From Endomicrobium sp. (lineage in GTDB: Bacteria > Elusimicrobiota > Endomicrobiia > Endomicrobiales > Endomicrobiaceae): DNA of 21,789 nt. The notes under the pieces were generated by a model that did not search any database, was not told the DNA's origin, and saw nothing but the letters and a program-made list of their open reading frames with translations. The translations under genes and the position numbers were made by a program. The stretch lies in the NCBI GenBank assembly GCA_031264425.1, contig JAISDY010000114.1:1-21789 (forward strand). The letters are read 5' to 3'. The first letter of the stretch is position 1. Each line of letters opens with the position of its first letter. Shown piece by piece: positions 1 through 7,846 of the stretch.

Positions 1-1499
1 GGCTTATCTTTGCCGTTTCTTCTTTCAACGTTCATCATCATAGTTATAGGAATACCGCCGCATTCCCATTGCTTAGGAGCTTTTAGAAGGTTTCCCACAA
101 AAGACATGTACCCTGTAAGACCGTTAAGAATAAGAGCTGCTGCATTATAACCCAAAGCATATGTGTAGTTTGCATCAAAGTTTGAAGGGAATCCGCAACG
201 TCCCTCATATCCAAAGAAATGTGTTACGCTTGAGAATTTGCCTTTATATTTATCTTTCTTTTTTAGTTCTGCAAGTCTTTTTTGAATCATTTCAATCAGA
301 AGTTTTTCTGTTTCAATCATAGATACCGCAACATTTCCATGCGGATCTCTGTCTGACATAAGCTGAGAAGCTATACCTGCAGGCAAAGAGCACATTAAAT
401 CTGAAAGTTTGTTTGAGAGCTTGCCGCACACAAAATTCTTCTTTTCTTCCATAGTTGAAAGCTCTGCAAACTTATCGGCATTATCCGCCAAAATATCATT
501 TAATGCAGAAATTAACTCTTTCATCTCAGGTATAAATTCTATAAGTCCTTCCGGCACCAGACATATTCCGAAATTTTTACCGTCTTGTGAACGCTTAATT
601 ATAACTTCAACGATACTATCAACGACTTTTGAAAGAGTCATTTTCTTGGCTAAAATTTCTTCGCCGATTAAGACAATATTAGGCTGCGTCTTAAAACCCA
701 CTTCTAAAGTTATATGGGAAGCGCTTCTGCCCATTAAGCGGACAAAATGCCAATATTTTTGAGCTGAAATTGCGTCTCTGCATATATTTCCTACAAGCTC
801 GGCGTAAATTTTTGTTGCGGTGTCAAAACCAAATGATGCTTCTATATATTTATTTTTCAAATCGCCATCAATTGTTTTAGGCACGCCTATTACGCATTTG
901 TCCACATTTTCCTGTTTCAAATACTCGGCAATCATAGCAGCGTTTGTATTAGAATCGTCTCCTCCAACAATTACCAAAGCATCTACGTTGCATACGTCCA
1001 AGTTATCTTTTGTTGAACAAAACTGTTCAACGGATTCAATCTTTGTTCTCCCTGATTGTATATAGTCAAAGCCGCCGGTATTTCTATACTGGGCAAGAAT
1101 TTTTTCGTCAATTTTTTTAAAACTCTTTTTTAAAATTCCCGAAGGTCCGCCGAGATACCCTATTAATCCATTCTTTTTATTTGCCTGCTTGAGACCATCA
1201 AAAAGACCCGCTATAACGTTGTGTCCTCCGGGAGCTTGACCGCCTGAAAGAACAACCGCGACATTTATTATTTTCTTTCTAGCAGCAGGATTTGCGCCTT
1301 TTTTAAATTTTACTATAGGCAAACCGTAAGTATTTTTGAAAAGCTCTCTTACTTTGGATTGGTCAGCAACTGACTGAGTCGGTTTTCCCTTCACGGCTTT
1401 TACGGAAGCCGCTCCTTTTTTTAACACTTCCGGGAGTTCGGGCTTAAACCTTGATCTCTCGCACTGAAGTTCTGAAATACATGATGTTTTCTGCGACAT
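1..1499 (-). CDS. pfp: Pyrophosphate-dependent phosphofructokinase (long form), 3' end outside window
   Basis: Phosphorylates fructose-6-phosphate to fructose-1,6-bisphosphate with PPi in place of ATP (reversible glycolytic step, cytosol). About 499 codons are visible on the minus strand, open from the ATG at 1499 to the window edge, so the C-terminus is missing. Motifs seen: LSGGQAPGGHN (about residues 84-94), GGDDSNTNA (about 179-187), GVPKTIDGD (about 205-213), MGRSASHI (about 256-263) and later GYEGRCGFPSNFD. The Asp of GGDDSN and the Lys of PKTIDGD are the residues that mark PPi users; ATP enzymes have GGDGS and PGTIDND. The long N-terminal extension before LSGGQAPGG matches the plant-beta/spirochaete-type long clade. 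An AGAGGA Shine-Dalgarno lies just upstream. The start is 11 nt after the preceding GT9 gene's stop, so it is probably the last visible gene of the LPS-core transcript. Confidence 0.93.
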   Translation of the reverse strand, partial: MSQKTSCISELQCERSRFKPELPEVLKKGAASVKAVKGKPTQSVADQSKVRELFKNTYGLPIVKFKKGANPAARKKIINVAVVLSGGQAPGGHNVIAGLFDGLKQANKKNGLIGYLGGPSGILKKSFKKIDEKILAQYRNTGGFDYIQSGRTKIESVEQFCSTKDNLDVCNVDALVIVGGDDSNTNAAMIAEYLKQENVDKCVIGVPKTIDGDLKNKYIEASFGFDTATKIYAELVGNICRDAISAQKYWHFVRLMGRSASHITLEVGFKTQPNIVLIGEEILAKKMTLSKVVDSIVEVIIKRSQDGKNFGICLVPEGLIEFIPEMKELISALNDILADNADKFAELSTMEEKKNFVCGKLSNKLSDLMCSLPAGIASQLMSDRDPHGNVAVSMIETEKLLIEMIQKRLAELKKKDKYKGKFSSVTHFFGYEGRCGFPSNFDANYTYALGYNAAALILNGLTGYMSFVGNLLKAPKQWECGGIPITMMMNVERRNGKDK

Positions 1500-1510
1500 G
1501 TTCATTCCTC

Positions 1511-2449
1511 TTAATCTTTATTATTATATTGCAACCGCAAAACTTTTGAGATTATGTCCTCAGAAGTAATATCTGAAATTTTTTCTTTTTTTATCACTAT
1601 GTGATTTTTTAAAGGCATAGGTCCTACTTGACTGGGATCCGTATAACCAAACACTGCTACGCACTTTGTTCCGACTGCTGCAGCTAAATGCATAGCCCCT
1701 GAATCTATGCCCATAAACAACCCGCACTTTTTTAGAAAAGCTGCGCTGTCCAAAATACCATTCTCGGCAGCAAACACCTTAGGGGCTATTCTACATTTTT
1801 TAGCCGTGCTATTCAAAATTTCTTTTTCCCATACAGCGCCTGAAAGGACACAGTTAAAACCTTTTTCCGACAAAACATTTATAACTTCAATCCACTTGTG
1901 CTCTTCTAAGCATTTGTCTTGCCGTCCTTTGCTTGCACCTATTGAAATCGCAATTGTCTTTGACGCATCAAGGTTATTATCACCAAACCATTTTTTTACA
2001 TTTTCTATATTTTCTTCAGGAATATTTATTATCCCTACATAATCTTGCCGTATTGATTTAAGACCTACGGCAAAACCCAACTCTCTATTGTTAAACAAAG
2101 ACGGAACGCCAACTCTTTCGGTTTTCTTTGTAAGCAGAAAACTCAAAGACGCCGTATTAAAACCAATCCTGCTTTTTATCCCGGACAAATAAACATAAAG
2201 TAAAGAACTCGGAGATTCGGAAAAAAGTATCGCTTTGCCGACTTTCTCTTTTTTTAAAAACTTTACGATATTTCTATCTTTTGCCATTGCCTCATCCACA
2301 AGGTTGGAAGCCGTAAGAAGAGGCGCCAGCGATGTTTTAACCACAGAAAATATTTTAGCATTAAGCTCTTGTTTGGCGGCTTTAACGACCGGAAGAGAAA
2401 ACAAAAGGTCTCCCAGCTGATTCATATGAAAAAAAACTATTTTATCCAT
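1511..2449 (-). CDS. GT9-family (heptosyltransferase-like) glycosyltransferase
   Basis: 312-residue GT-B fold glycosyltransferase of family 9, the ADP-heptose:LPS heptosyltransferase family, expected to add a sugar to LPS core on the cytoplasmic face of the inner membrane. The N-terminal nucleotide-sugar transferase signature is seen as MNQLGDLLFSLPVVKAA near residues 9-25. The C-terminal donor-binding motif is GIDSGAMHLAAAVG, followed by VAVFGYTDPSQVGP, near residues 245-280. Its 5' end overlaps the 3' end of the next GT9 gene upstream by 13 nt, suggesting translational coupling. The N-terminal motif has Gln in place of the usual R/S-x-G-D lead (QLGD), so the exact donor and acceptor cannot be assigned. 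WaaC/WaaF/WaaQ-like roles are all possible. Confidence 0.88.
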   Translation of the reverse strand: MDKIVFFHMNQLGDLLFSLPVVKAAKQELNAKIFSVVKTSLAPLLTASNLVDEAMAKDRNIVKFLKKEKVGKAILFSESPSSLLYVYLSGIKSRIGFNTASLSFLLTKKTERVGVPSLFNNRELGFAVGLKSIRQDYVGIINIPEENIENVKKWFGDNNLDASKTIAISIGASKGRQDKCLEEHKWIEVINVLSEKGFNCVLSGAVWEKEILNSTAKKCRIAPKVFAAENGILDSAAFLKKCGLFMGIDSGAMHLAAAVGTKCVAVFGYTDPSQVGPMPLKNHIVIKKEKISDITSEDIISKVLRLQYNNKD

Positions 2450-3366
2450 TTTTCTATTTCCAAGAAGACAGTTTCAGGGTTTATAGCGTTTATATTATCT
2501 TTGTTTTCTTTATTTATGAGCAAAGAAAACCTGCCTAAGCAAGGAGCGGTTTCATTTATGTCGGAATGCCCGAATATAAATATTGACGGAACATTTAATA
2601 CAGCCGACAAATGCATAGGACCTGTGTCAGCTCCGACAACCGCTTTGCTTTTTGATAGTATGCCCGCAAGTTCTTCTATTGAAGTTTTACCGCACAAATC
2701 TATGACTTCGCTTGACTGTATTTCGCCGAAATCCGATTTTGCTCCCAATACGACTATTTGCATATCGGCAAAGTTATTTTTAATTAAGCCTATTAGCTTA
2801 TGATAATTATCAATGCTCCAATTTTTTCCCTTTCCTCTTGCAAACGGAACGAATGCAATAAAATCTTTTGAGATTCCATTCTTGTTTAAAACGCCGCCAA
2901 CATTTGTTTTTATATTTATGTTTACTTTAGGCTGAAAAGATTTCCCTGTCAGGAACCGAATAGTCTCAAGATTTCTTAACGTGGCGTTTATATTAACTTT
3001 TTCCGGATAAACTTCCTTGATTAAAATGTTACTAAACTCCTTCATGCCGGGAACGCCAATTTTAATTTTAGCTTTGGCAAATTTTGCAAGAAACGCACTT
3101 CTTAGAAGACCCTGCAAATCTATTATTATATCGTACTCCGTGCGTCTTATAAATTTTAAAACATTGAAAAAACCTCTAATGCCTTTGCGCCTATCCCAAC
3201 TTATGATTTCGTCAATATCAGAACACAGCTTAGGCACAGCATCCCAATTTTTAAAAACAACCCAACTTATATTGCTGTCGGGGTACGCCTGTTTTAAAGC
3301 GTTTGCGCATGGCAAAGCCTGAATAATGTCTCCGAAAGAGCTTGGTTTGATTATTAAAATTTTCAT
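2437..3366 (-). CDS. GT9-family heptosyltransferase
   Basis: 309-residue family-9 glycosyltransferase, probably a LPS core heptosyltransferase. It opens with the family signature MKILIIKPSSFGDIIQALPC (residues 1-20), followed by a Rossmann-like block with PDSNISWVVF (about 30-39). The second domain carries VGADTGPMHLSAVLNVPSIF, the GT9 donor-site D-T/S-G-P-M-H motif. The start overlaps the stop of the acyltransferase-GT9 fusion upstream by 4 nt (ATGA type), and its own 3' end overlaps the next GT9 gene by 13 nt. The three genes are therefore very likely one transcript, translated in a coupled way. Closest in style to WaaC/WaaF, but the acceptor position is not readable from sequence. Confidence 0.9.
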   Translation of the reverse strand: MKILIIKPSSFGDIIQALPCANALKQAYPDSNISWVVFKNWDAVPKLCSDIDEIISWDRRKGIRGFFNVLKFIRRTEYDIIIDLQGLLRSAFLAKFAKAKIKIGVPGMKEFSNILIKEVYPEKVNINATLRNLETIRFLTGKSFQPKVNINIKTNVGGVLNKNGISKDFIAFVPFARGKGKNWSIDNYHKLIGLIKNNFADMQIVVLGAKSDFGEIQSSEVIDLCGKTSIEELAGILSKSKAVVGADTGPMHLSAVLNVPSIFIFGHSDINETAPCLGRFSLLINKENKDNINAINPETVFLEIEKWIK

Positions 3367-5027
3367 TTAAATAAAAACTTCTTTTTTACTTCTTCAAAAA
3401 CCTCGTCAACCGTTACAGCTTGCATACATTTAGGATTTATGCAATTTCTATTTCTACAAGGCTGACATTCCATTTTATGCTGTATAATTTTTGTATTCCC
3501 GTTATACGGTCCCGTGCGTTTTGCGTCAGTAGGTCCGAGTATAGCCACAGACTGAACATTTAACGCCGTAGCTATGTGCATAGGTCCCGCTTCATTGCCA
3601 ACAAAAACTTTACACATTTGCAAAAATGCGCATAATTCTTTTAAAGTAAACTTTCCAGCCATATCTGTTATATGTGCGCCAGATTCAGAAATTATTTCTT
3701 CATTAAGCCCTTTCTCGCTACTTCCGCCCTCTTTACCACCGATAAGAATAATATCAGCTTCCAACTCAACCTTCAATCTTCTAGCCAAAGCCGCATATTT
3801 AGAAGCTCCCCATCTTCTGGAAAGCCAACCTCCGCCCGCATGCATTCCTATTATTTTTTCTAAATTCACATTTTCTTTCAGTAATTTATCTCTGACGTTT
3901 CTGAAACTTTCTTCAGGTATATGTATAGGGTAATTAATTTCATCCGAACAATCCAAATACTTCGCAACTTTAAAATGGCGTTCCACGCAATGATGATTGA
4001 TAGATTTAATTTCTTTTGAAAACAACCAAGAAAATTCCCTCATACCATTAGTGGAGGACGAACCTAATTTAAACTTTGCCCCTGCAAGATTCACAAGCAT
4101 TGCAGACTTTGCAAGCCCATGCAAATCTATGCTTAAATCAAACTTTTGTTCTCTTAACCCTTTCATTAAATGTATATAATATTTAATAGATTTTTGTTTT
4201 CTGTTCCAAACAAAAATCTTTTCAAGGAGAGGGTTGCCATCCAAAATTTCATAACATCTTTCATCAACTATCCAGCTGATCCTTGCATGCGGATATTTTT
4301 GTTTGATAGCCGCAAGTGTTGGAAGCGAGAAAATAATATCGCCTATCCTGCTTGGCTGAACTATCAAAATTTTTGGAGCAGGATGATATTCTAAATATTT
4401 TGACATATCTTTGCCCCAGTAATATTTGTCTGTAAATTCGCTTAATTTGTTCAGTTTTTGTTCAACTAAAACTCTTTTTTCCTTAATGTCATCTTCCTTA
4501 TTTATATAAATCGGTTCTCCGTAAATTTGAATAGTTTTTGAAAAAGGAAGAGGGATTATGGTCTTATCCCAAGTATTTTTCAAAATAATTTTATTCTTTG
4601 GCGAGCAATTTATTGGAATTATAGGCATACCTGTTTTTTGAGCCGCATATATAACGCCAGATTTTAGCTGTCGGCGAGGACCTTTTGGACCATCGGCGGC
4701 AAAAGCTGGAGAATAACCTTTGTGAGCATATTTTATAATTTCAATCAACGCTCTTTCTCCGCCTCTTGTAGAAGAACCTCTGACGGTTAAATATCCAAAA
4801 CTTTGTAAAACCTGCGACAAAAGTTCTCCATCTTTTGATAAACTTACCATAATAACTATATTTCTTTTTTGATTTGACATCAACATGGGAAATTCATTTC
4901 CATGCCAGAAGGGATATATTGACGGTTTAGGGTAGTGAAAAGTATCGTTTAAGGATTTCTTTCTTAAAGTTTTGTCTATTATGCGACATATAAATATTAC
5001 CATATTAAGCAAAGCTTTATTTTGCAT
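3363..5027 (-). CDS. Fusion: DUF374/LPLAT-like acyltransferase + WaaF-type heptosyltransferase
   Basis: 554 residues, about twice a normal GT9 protein. Residues 1 to about 205 match the DUF374/lysophospholipid-acyltransferase-like family: a YPFWHGNEF block with the family's WHG (41-43), RGSSTRGGERAL (83-94) and AADGPKGPR (110-118). From about 218 a complete GT9 transferase begins with PKILIVQPSRIGDIIFSLP, includes GMHAGGGWLSRRW in the middle and GNEAGPMHIATALNVQSVAI with GPTDAKRTGPY near the end. It closes with the Cys-rich tail (CQPCRNRNC, then PKCM) typical of WaaF/heptosyltransferase II. Expected at the inner-membrane inner face in lipid A-core assembly. The linker (YYWGKDMSKYLEYHP) is short and the frame is open throughout, so this reads as a real fusion. 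It overlaps waaA by 11 nt. The acyltransferase half may act on the Kdo-lipid A product of WaaA; that is inference. Confidence 0.87.
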   Translation of the reverse strand: MQNKALLNMVIFICRIIDKTLRKKSLNDTFHYPKPSIYPFWHGNEFPMLMSNQKRNIVIMVSLSKDGELLSQVLQSFGYLTVRGSSTRGGERALIEIIKYAHKGYSPAFAADGPKGPRRQLKSGVIYAAQKTGMPIIPINCSPKNKIILKNTWDKTIIPLPFSKTIQIYGEPIYINKEDDIKEKRVLVEQKLNKLSEFTDKYYWGKDMSKYLEYHPAPKILIVQPSRIGDIIFSLPTLAAIKQKYPHARISWIVDERCYEILDGNPLLEKIFVWNRKQKSIKYYIHLMKGLREQKFDLSIDLHGLAKSAMLVNLAGAKFKLGSSSTNGMREFSWLFSKEIKSINHHCVERHFKVAKYLDCSDEINYPIHIPEESFRNVRDKLLKENVNLEKIIGMHAGGGWLSRRWGASKYAALARRLKVELEADIILIGGKEGGSSEKGLNEEIISESGAHITDMAGKFTLKELCAFLQMCKVFVGNEAGPMHIATALNVQSVAILGPTDAKRTGPYNGNTKIIQHKMECQPCRNRNCINPKCMQAVTVDEVFEEVKKKFLFK

Positions 5028-6264
5028 CTAAAATCTCTTTTAGTTTCGCTAATGTAAAAGACACTGCGCCTTTTTGATCATGTACGGTTTTGAGCGCATT
5101 ATTTCCTATACGTTTGAGAAAAGATCTGTTTGTCATAAATTCTTTTATCTTGCTTGCCAAATCATCTGAATCTTTAACAATAAAAGCTCCGTTGTTTTTC
5201 ACAAGACTTTCCGCTTCAGTTTTAAAATTATCCATATATTCGCCAAACAGTACGGGTTTGCCATACGCCGCAGGCTCTATAGGGTTTTGCCCGCCCTTGT
5301 CCACTAGAGATCCGCCGACGTAGCACACGTCGGAAATTGAATACATATTTTGAAGTTTGCCAAAAACGTCAACCAAAATAAAGTTTCCGGTAAAATCATT
5401 TTCAGAGAATAAAGAATATTTTAAACTTTTATCTTCAAGGAGTTTTGCGACTTCTGGAATTCTGGCAAGGTGCCTTGGCGCTAGAAATATTTTAAAATTT
5501 CCGCCGACTTTTATATATGCATCGGCAATAATAGTTTCTTCATTTCCTCTTGTACTGCCCGCGGTAAAAACAAAATCCGTTTCTTTAAGCAAAAACTCTT
5601 TTCTTTTGGCACCTGACGTAAAATTTCTATCGTATTTTATATTGCCTGAAACAAAAACAACGCTTTTCTCTCCCGCCAAATATTTAAATCTATCGGCATC
5701 TTCCTCACTTCTTGCGATAATAACATTGATAAGACCCACAAATTTTTTCCAGAAAAATCTTAAACGCTTGTAACTATCAAAAGATTTTTCCGATATTCTG
5801 CCGTTGGCAGTTATGATTGCAGTATTGCGTTTTGCCGCCGTATAAAGCATAGATACCCAAAGTTCAGTTTCAACAAGGACAAGCAAATCGGGTTTGATAA
5901 TGTCAAACGCCTTCTTTGTTATCGGATAAATATCTAAAGGAAGTAAAGCTAAAAAATCAGCTTTTTGTAATTTTAGAGCGTATTCTCTACCGCTTTTTGT
6001 AAGGGTCGTTAAAACTATGAAATAATCATTTCTTAGATTGTCCAAGATAGGTTCTACAGCGCGAACTTCTCCAATAGAAGCGCAGTGTATCCAAACAGTT
6101 TTCTTTTTTGAATCCAAATTGGAATAATCGTAGCAAGCGAATCGTTCGGATATTTTGTAGAACAATTCTTTCCTATATTTTTTGCTAAACAGAAACAGGA
6201 CTACGATTAAAGGTAAAGCAAAAATAATAAGAGCGTTATATAGAACTAAATAAATTTTTGACAT
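5017..6264 (-). CDS. waaA: 3-deoxy-D-manno-octulosonic acid (Kdo) transferase
   Basis: 415-residue WaaA/KdtA (GT30), which transfers Kdo from CMP-Kdo to lipid IVA at the cytoplasmic face of the inner membrane. Visible: an N-terminal membrane anchor (about residues 5-27, hydrophobic with a Lys/Arg-rich end), then VWIHCASIGEVRA with the conserved S-I-G-E catalytic Glu (about 57-69), TLTKSGRE, LPLDIYP, the LLVLVETELW block, ANGRISEKS, FVSGNIKYD, and the C-terminal donor-binding part (APRHLARIPE, then GGSLVDKGGQNPIEPAAYGK). Length is normal for the family. No strong Shine-Dalgarno and no confident promoter were seen in the 65-nt gap upstream, so it may be read through from the sec operon. It leads the LPS-core genes downstream. 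Confidence 0.95.
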   Translation of the reverse strand: MSKIYLVLYNALIIFALPLIVVLFLFSKKYRKELFYKISERFACYDYSNLDSKKKTVWIHCASIGEVRAVEPILDNLRNDYFIVLTTLTKSGREYALKLQKADFLALLPLDIYPITKKAFDIIKPDLLVLVETELWVSMLYTAAKRNTAIITANGRISEKSFDSYKRLRFFWKKFVGLINVIIARSEEDADRFKYLAGEKSVVFVSGNIKYDRNFTSGAKRKEFLLKETDFVFTAGSTRGNEETIIADAYIKVGGNFKIFLAPRHLARIPEVAKLLEDKSLKYSLFSENDFTGNFILVDVFGKLQNMYSISDVCYVGGSLVDKGGQNPIEPAAYGKPVLFGEYMDNFKTEAESLVKNNGAFIVKDSDDLASKIKEFMTNRSFLKRIGNNALKTVHDQKGAVSFTLAKLKEILDAK

Positions 6265-6329
6265 GATATTACCAAATATTATTAAGTTACGTTAAATGAG
6301 AGTAATGATAATAACTGCAAACGGCACAA

Positions 6330-6902
6330 TTAGTTCTTGGTCTTTTTCTTTGACGGAATCCAATAAAACAAGCCTGCGGATGAATATTTTGGATAAATAG
6401 CGCCTAATTCCATACTTATCCCTATTTTATCAACTGGAATAACCTTACATATTTCTTCATAATATTCACTTCCGATATCAACGGCTCTTGTTACTTCGCA
6501 ATTTTCGCCTTGAGCTTCATTAGAGATAATTCTTTGAACAAAATTCTTGGATTGTTCTAAAGCGTCAACGGCTATGGCGTACACAATTTTACTTGTATGT
6601 TCACCAAATGCGCTCTCATTTTTTTTATATTCTTCTTCAAGAGCGCCGCCTATTGTTACAAAAAAAACGCTTTCCGCAACCCACTTTGGAGGAATGTCCT
6701 TTTCATAAACAAAAGGAAGGGATTCTTTTGAAAATGTGTCGTAAACAACTGACGGCGATAAAAACTTAACACAAAAACGACTGCAGCGTTGAATAGTCTC
6801 TTCCAATTCAACCGACGCACCAACAGCATTTATAAGTTTTCTTACCACCCGCGAAATATCTTTCATGCGCAGGTTTACTTTAAAATTCTTTATTTTACGC
6901 AT
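6330..6902 (-). CDS. Protein resembling the B12-dependent methionine synthase activation domain
   Basis: 190 residues. I recognise a likely relative of the MetH reactivation (AdoMet-binding) domain found as stand-alone proteins. The pattern agrees in three blocks: SRFCVKFLSPSVVYDTF (helix then 'P..vY'), FFVTIGGALEEEY followed by AIAVDALEQ (family: vvTlG..lE.e...a...DAi), and DKIGISMELGAIYPKYSSAG (family: IGV.LTES..m.PrKSvsG). The AdoMet-binding R-x-S/A-P-G-Y signature expected between blocks two and three is not present; RAVDIGSEYYEE sits there. It may therefore not bind AdoMet, or may be a divergent homologue. The start codon overlaps the secF stop by one base (TAATG), so it is co-translated with secF. 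No MetH is in the window. Existence as a gene is firm; the family call is tentative. Confidence 0.6.
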   Translation of the reverse strand: MRKIKNFKVNLRMKDISRVVRKLINAVGASVELEETIQRCSRFCVKFLSPSVVYDTFSKESLPFVYEKDIPPKWVAESVFFVTIGGALEEEYKKNESAFGEHTSKIVYAIAVDALEQSKNFVQRIISNEAQGENCEVTRAVDIGSEYYEEICKVIPVDKIGISMELGAIYPKYSSAGLFYWIPSKKKTKN

Positions 6903-7834
6903 TATTTTGAACTTACATATCCCTTCTTTACTGCAACTTTCAGTCTATTCTTTTTTCTTTGTTCCCATTCATATACTATAGGCGTGCAAATGAACAGTGT
7001 AGAAAACACCCCGAGAATAGTGCCTATAAGCATTATGTAAGCAAATGTGTGTATTACTTCTCCTCCAAAGAAAAATAGCGAAGCCGCCACTATAAACACC
7101 GTTAAAGAAGTAACTACAGTTCTTTGAATAACTTCGTTTATGCTCCTGTTTATAACTTTTCCAAAATCCTCTTTTGCCAAAAGTCTTAGATTTTCTTTTA
7201 TTCTGTCAAATAAAACAATCGTGTCGTTTATAGAATAACCCGCCACAGTAAGAAGCGCGGCAATAACTGTTATGTTGACCTCTTTGTTTGCAAGAATTAC
7301 AAAGCCAAAAGAGATAACTACGTCGTGAATTATTCCCAAAACAGAAGCCACGCCCCATAATCCAGACTTAAATCTAAACGCCACATAACCAATCATTCCA
7401 ACAAAAGCAAAGAAAAAAGCGTAAAGAGCCTGTTTTGAAAGATATGTTCCAACGCTTGGACCAACATACTCCACTCTATCTATTGTCATTGAGTTATTAG
7501 GGAATGTCTCTTGCATAGCCGCTTTTACGGCATTTTCAAATTCTTCTTGCGATGCCACATTCTTCTTGGCACGGATCATTATAATATTCCCAGAGCTTTG
7601 GAGCTCAAAAGAACCTATATTGCTCTTCTCTAATGCAGAACGAACATCCTGCAACTCAACTTCTTGTTGAAAAGACGCCTGCATCAAAACGCCGCCTGTA
7701 AAATCTATGCCGTAATTAGGACCCCCTCTATAAATAAAAACGAAAACTGTAAGCAAAAGCATCAAAGCCGAAATAAAGAAAAACTTACGGCGATTCCCTA
7801 TGAAATCTATATTCGTGGATTTAAATATTTGCAC
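6902..7834 (-). CDS. secF: Protein translocase subunit SecF
   Basis: 310-residue inner-membrane SecF, which with SecD uses the proton-motive force to pull exported proteins through SecYEG. Visible: first membrane segment (about residues 18-35), the periplasmic P1-head motif GIDFTGGVLMQASF, then VGPSVGTYLSKQALYA at the start of the five-segment membrane block, GIIHDVVISFGFV, AALLTVAGYSINDTIVLFDRIKENL, RTVVTSLTVFI and the final GGEVIHTFAYIMLIG segment. Length is normal. It follows secD by 12 nt on the same strand. The C-terminus is basic and cytoplasmic. Confidence 0.97.
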   Translation of the reverse strand: MQIFKSTNIDFIGNRRKFFFISALMLLLTVFVFIYRGGPNYGIDFTGGVLMQASFQQEVELQDVRSALEKSNIGSFELQSSGNIIMIRAKKNVASQEEFENAVKAAMQETFPNNSMTIDRVEYVGPSVGTYLSKQALYAFFFAFVGMIGYVAFRFKSGLWGVASVLGIIHDVVISFGFVILANKEVNITVIAALLTVAGYSINDTIVLFDRIKENLRLLAKEDFGKVINRSINEVIQRTVVTSLTVFIVAASLFFFGGEVIHTFAYIMLIGTILGVFSTLFICTPIVYEWEQRKKNRLKVAVKKGYVSSK

Positions 7835-7846
7835 CAGAGCCTCCGA

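Noticed and set aside
409..1065. Two plus-strand open frames (117 and 81 codons)
   Set aside because: Antisense to the PPi-phosphofructokinase, which is continuous in frame on the minus strand with all its motifs.
6265..6329. Promoter for waaA in the 65-nt gap
   Set aside because: AT-rich with several TAATAT-like boxes but no -35 at a proper distance; read-through from secF is equally likely.
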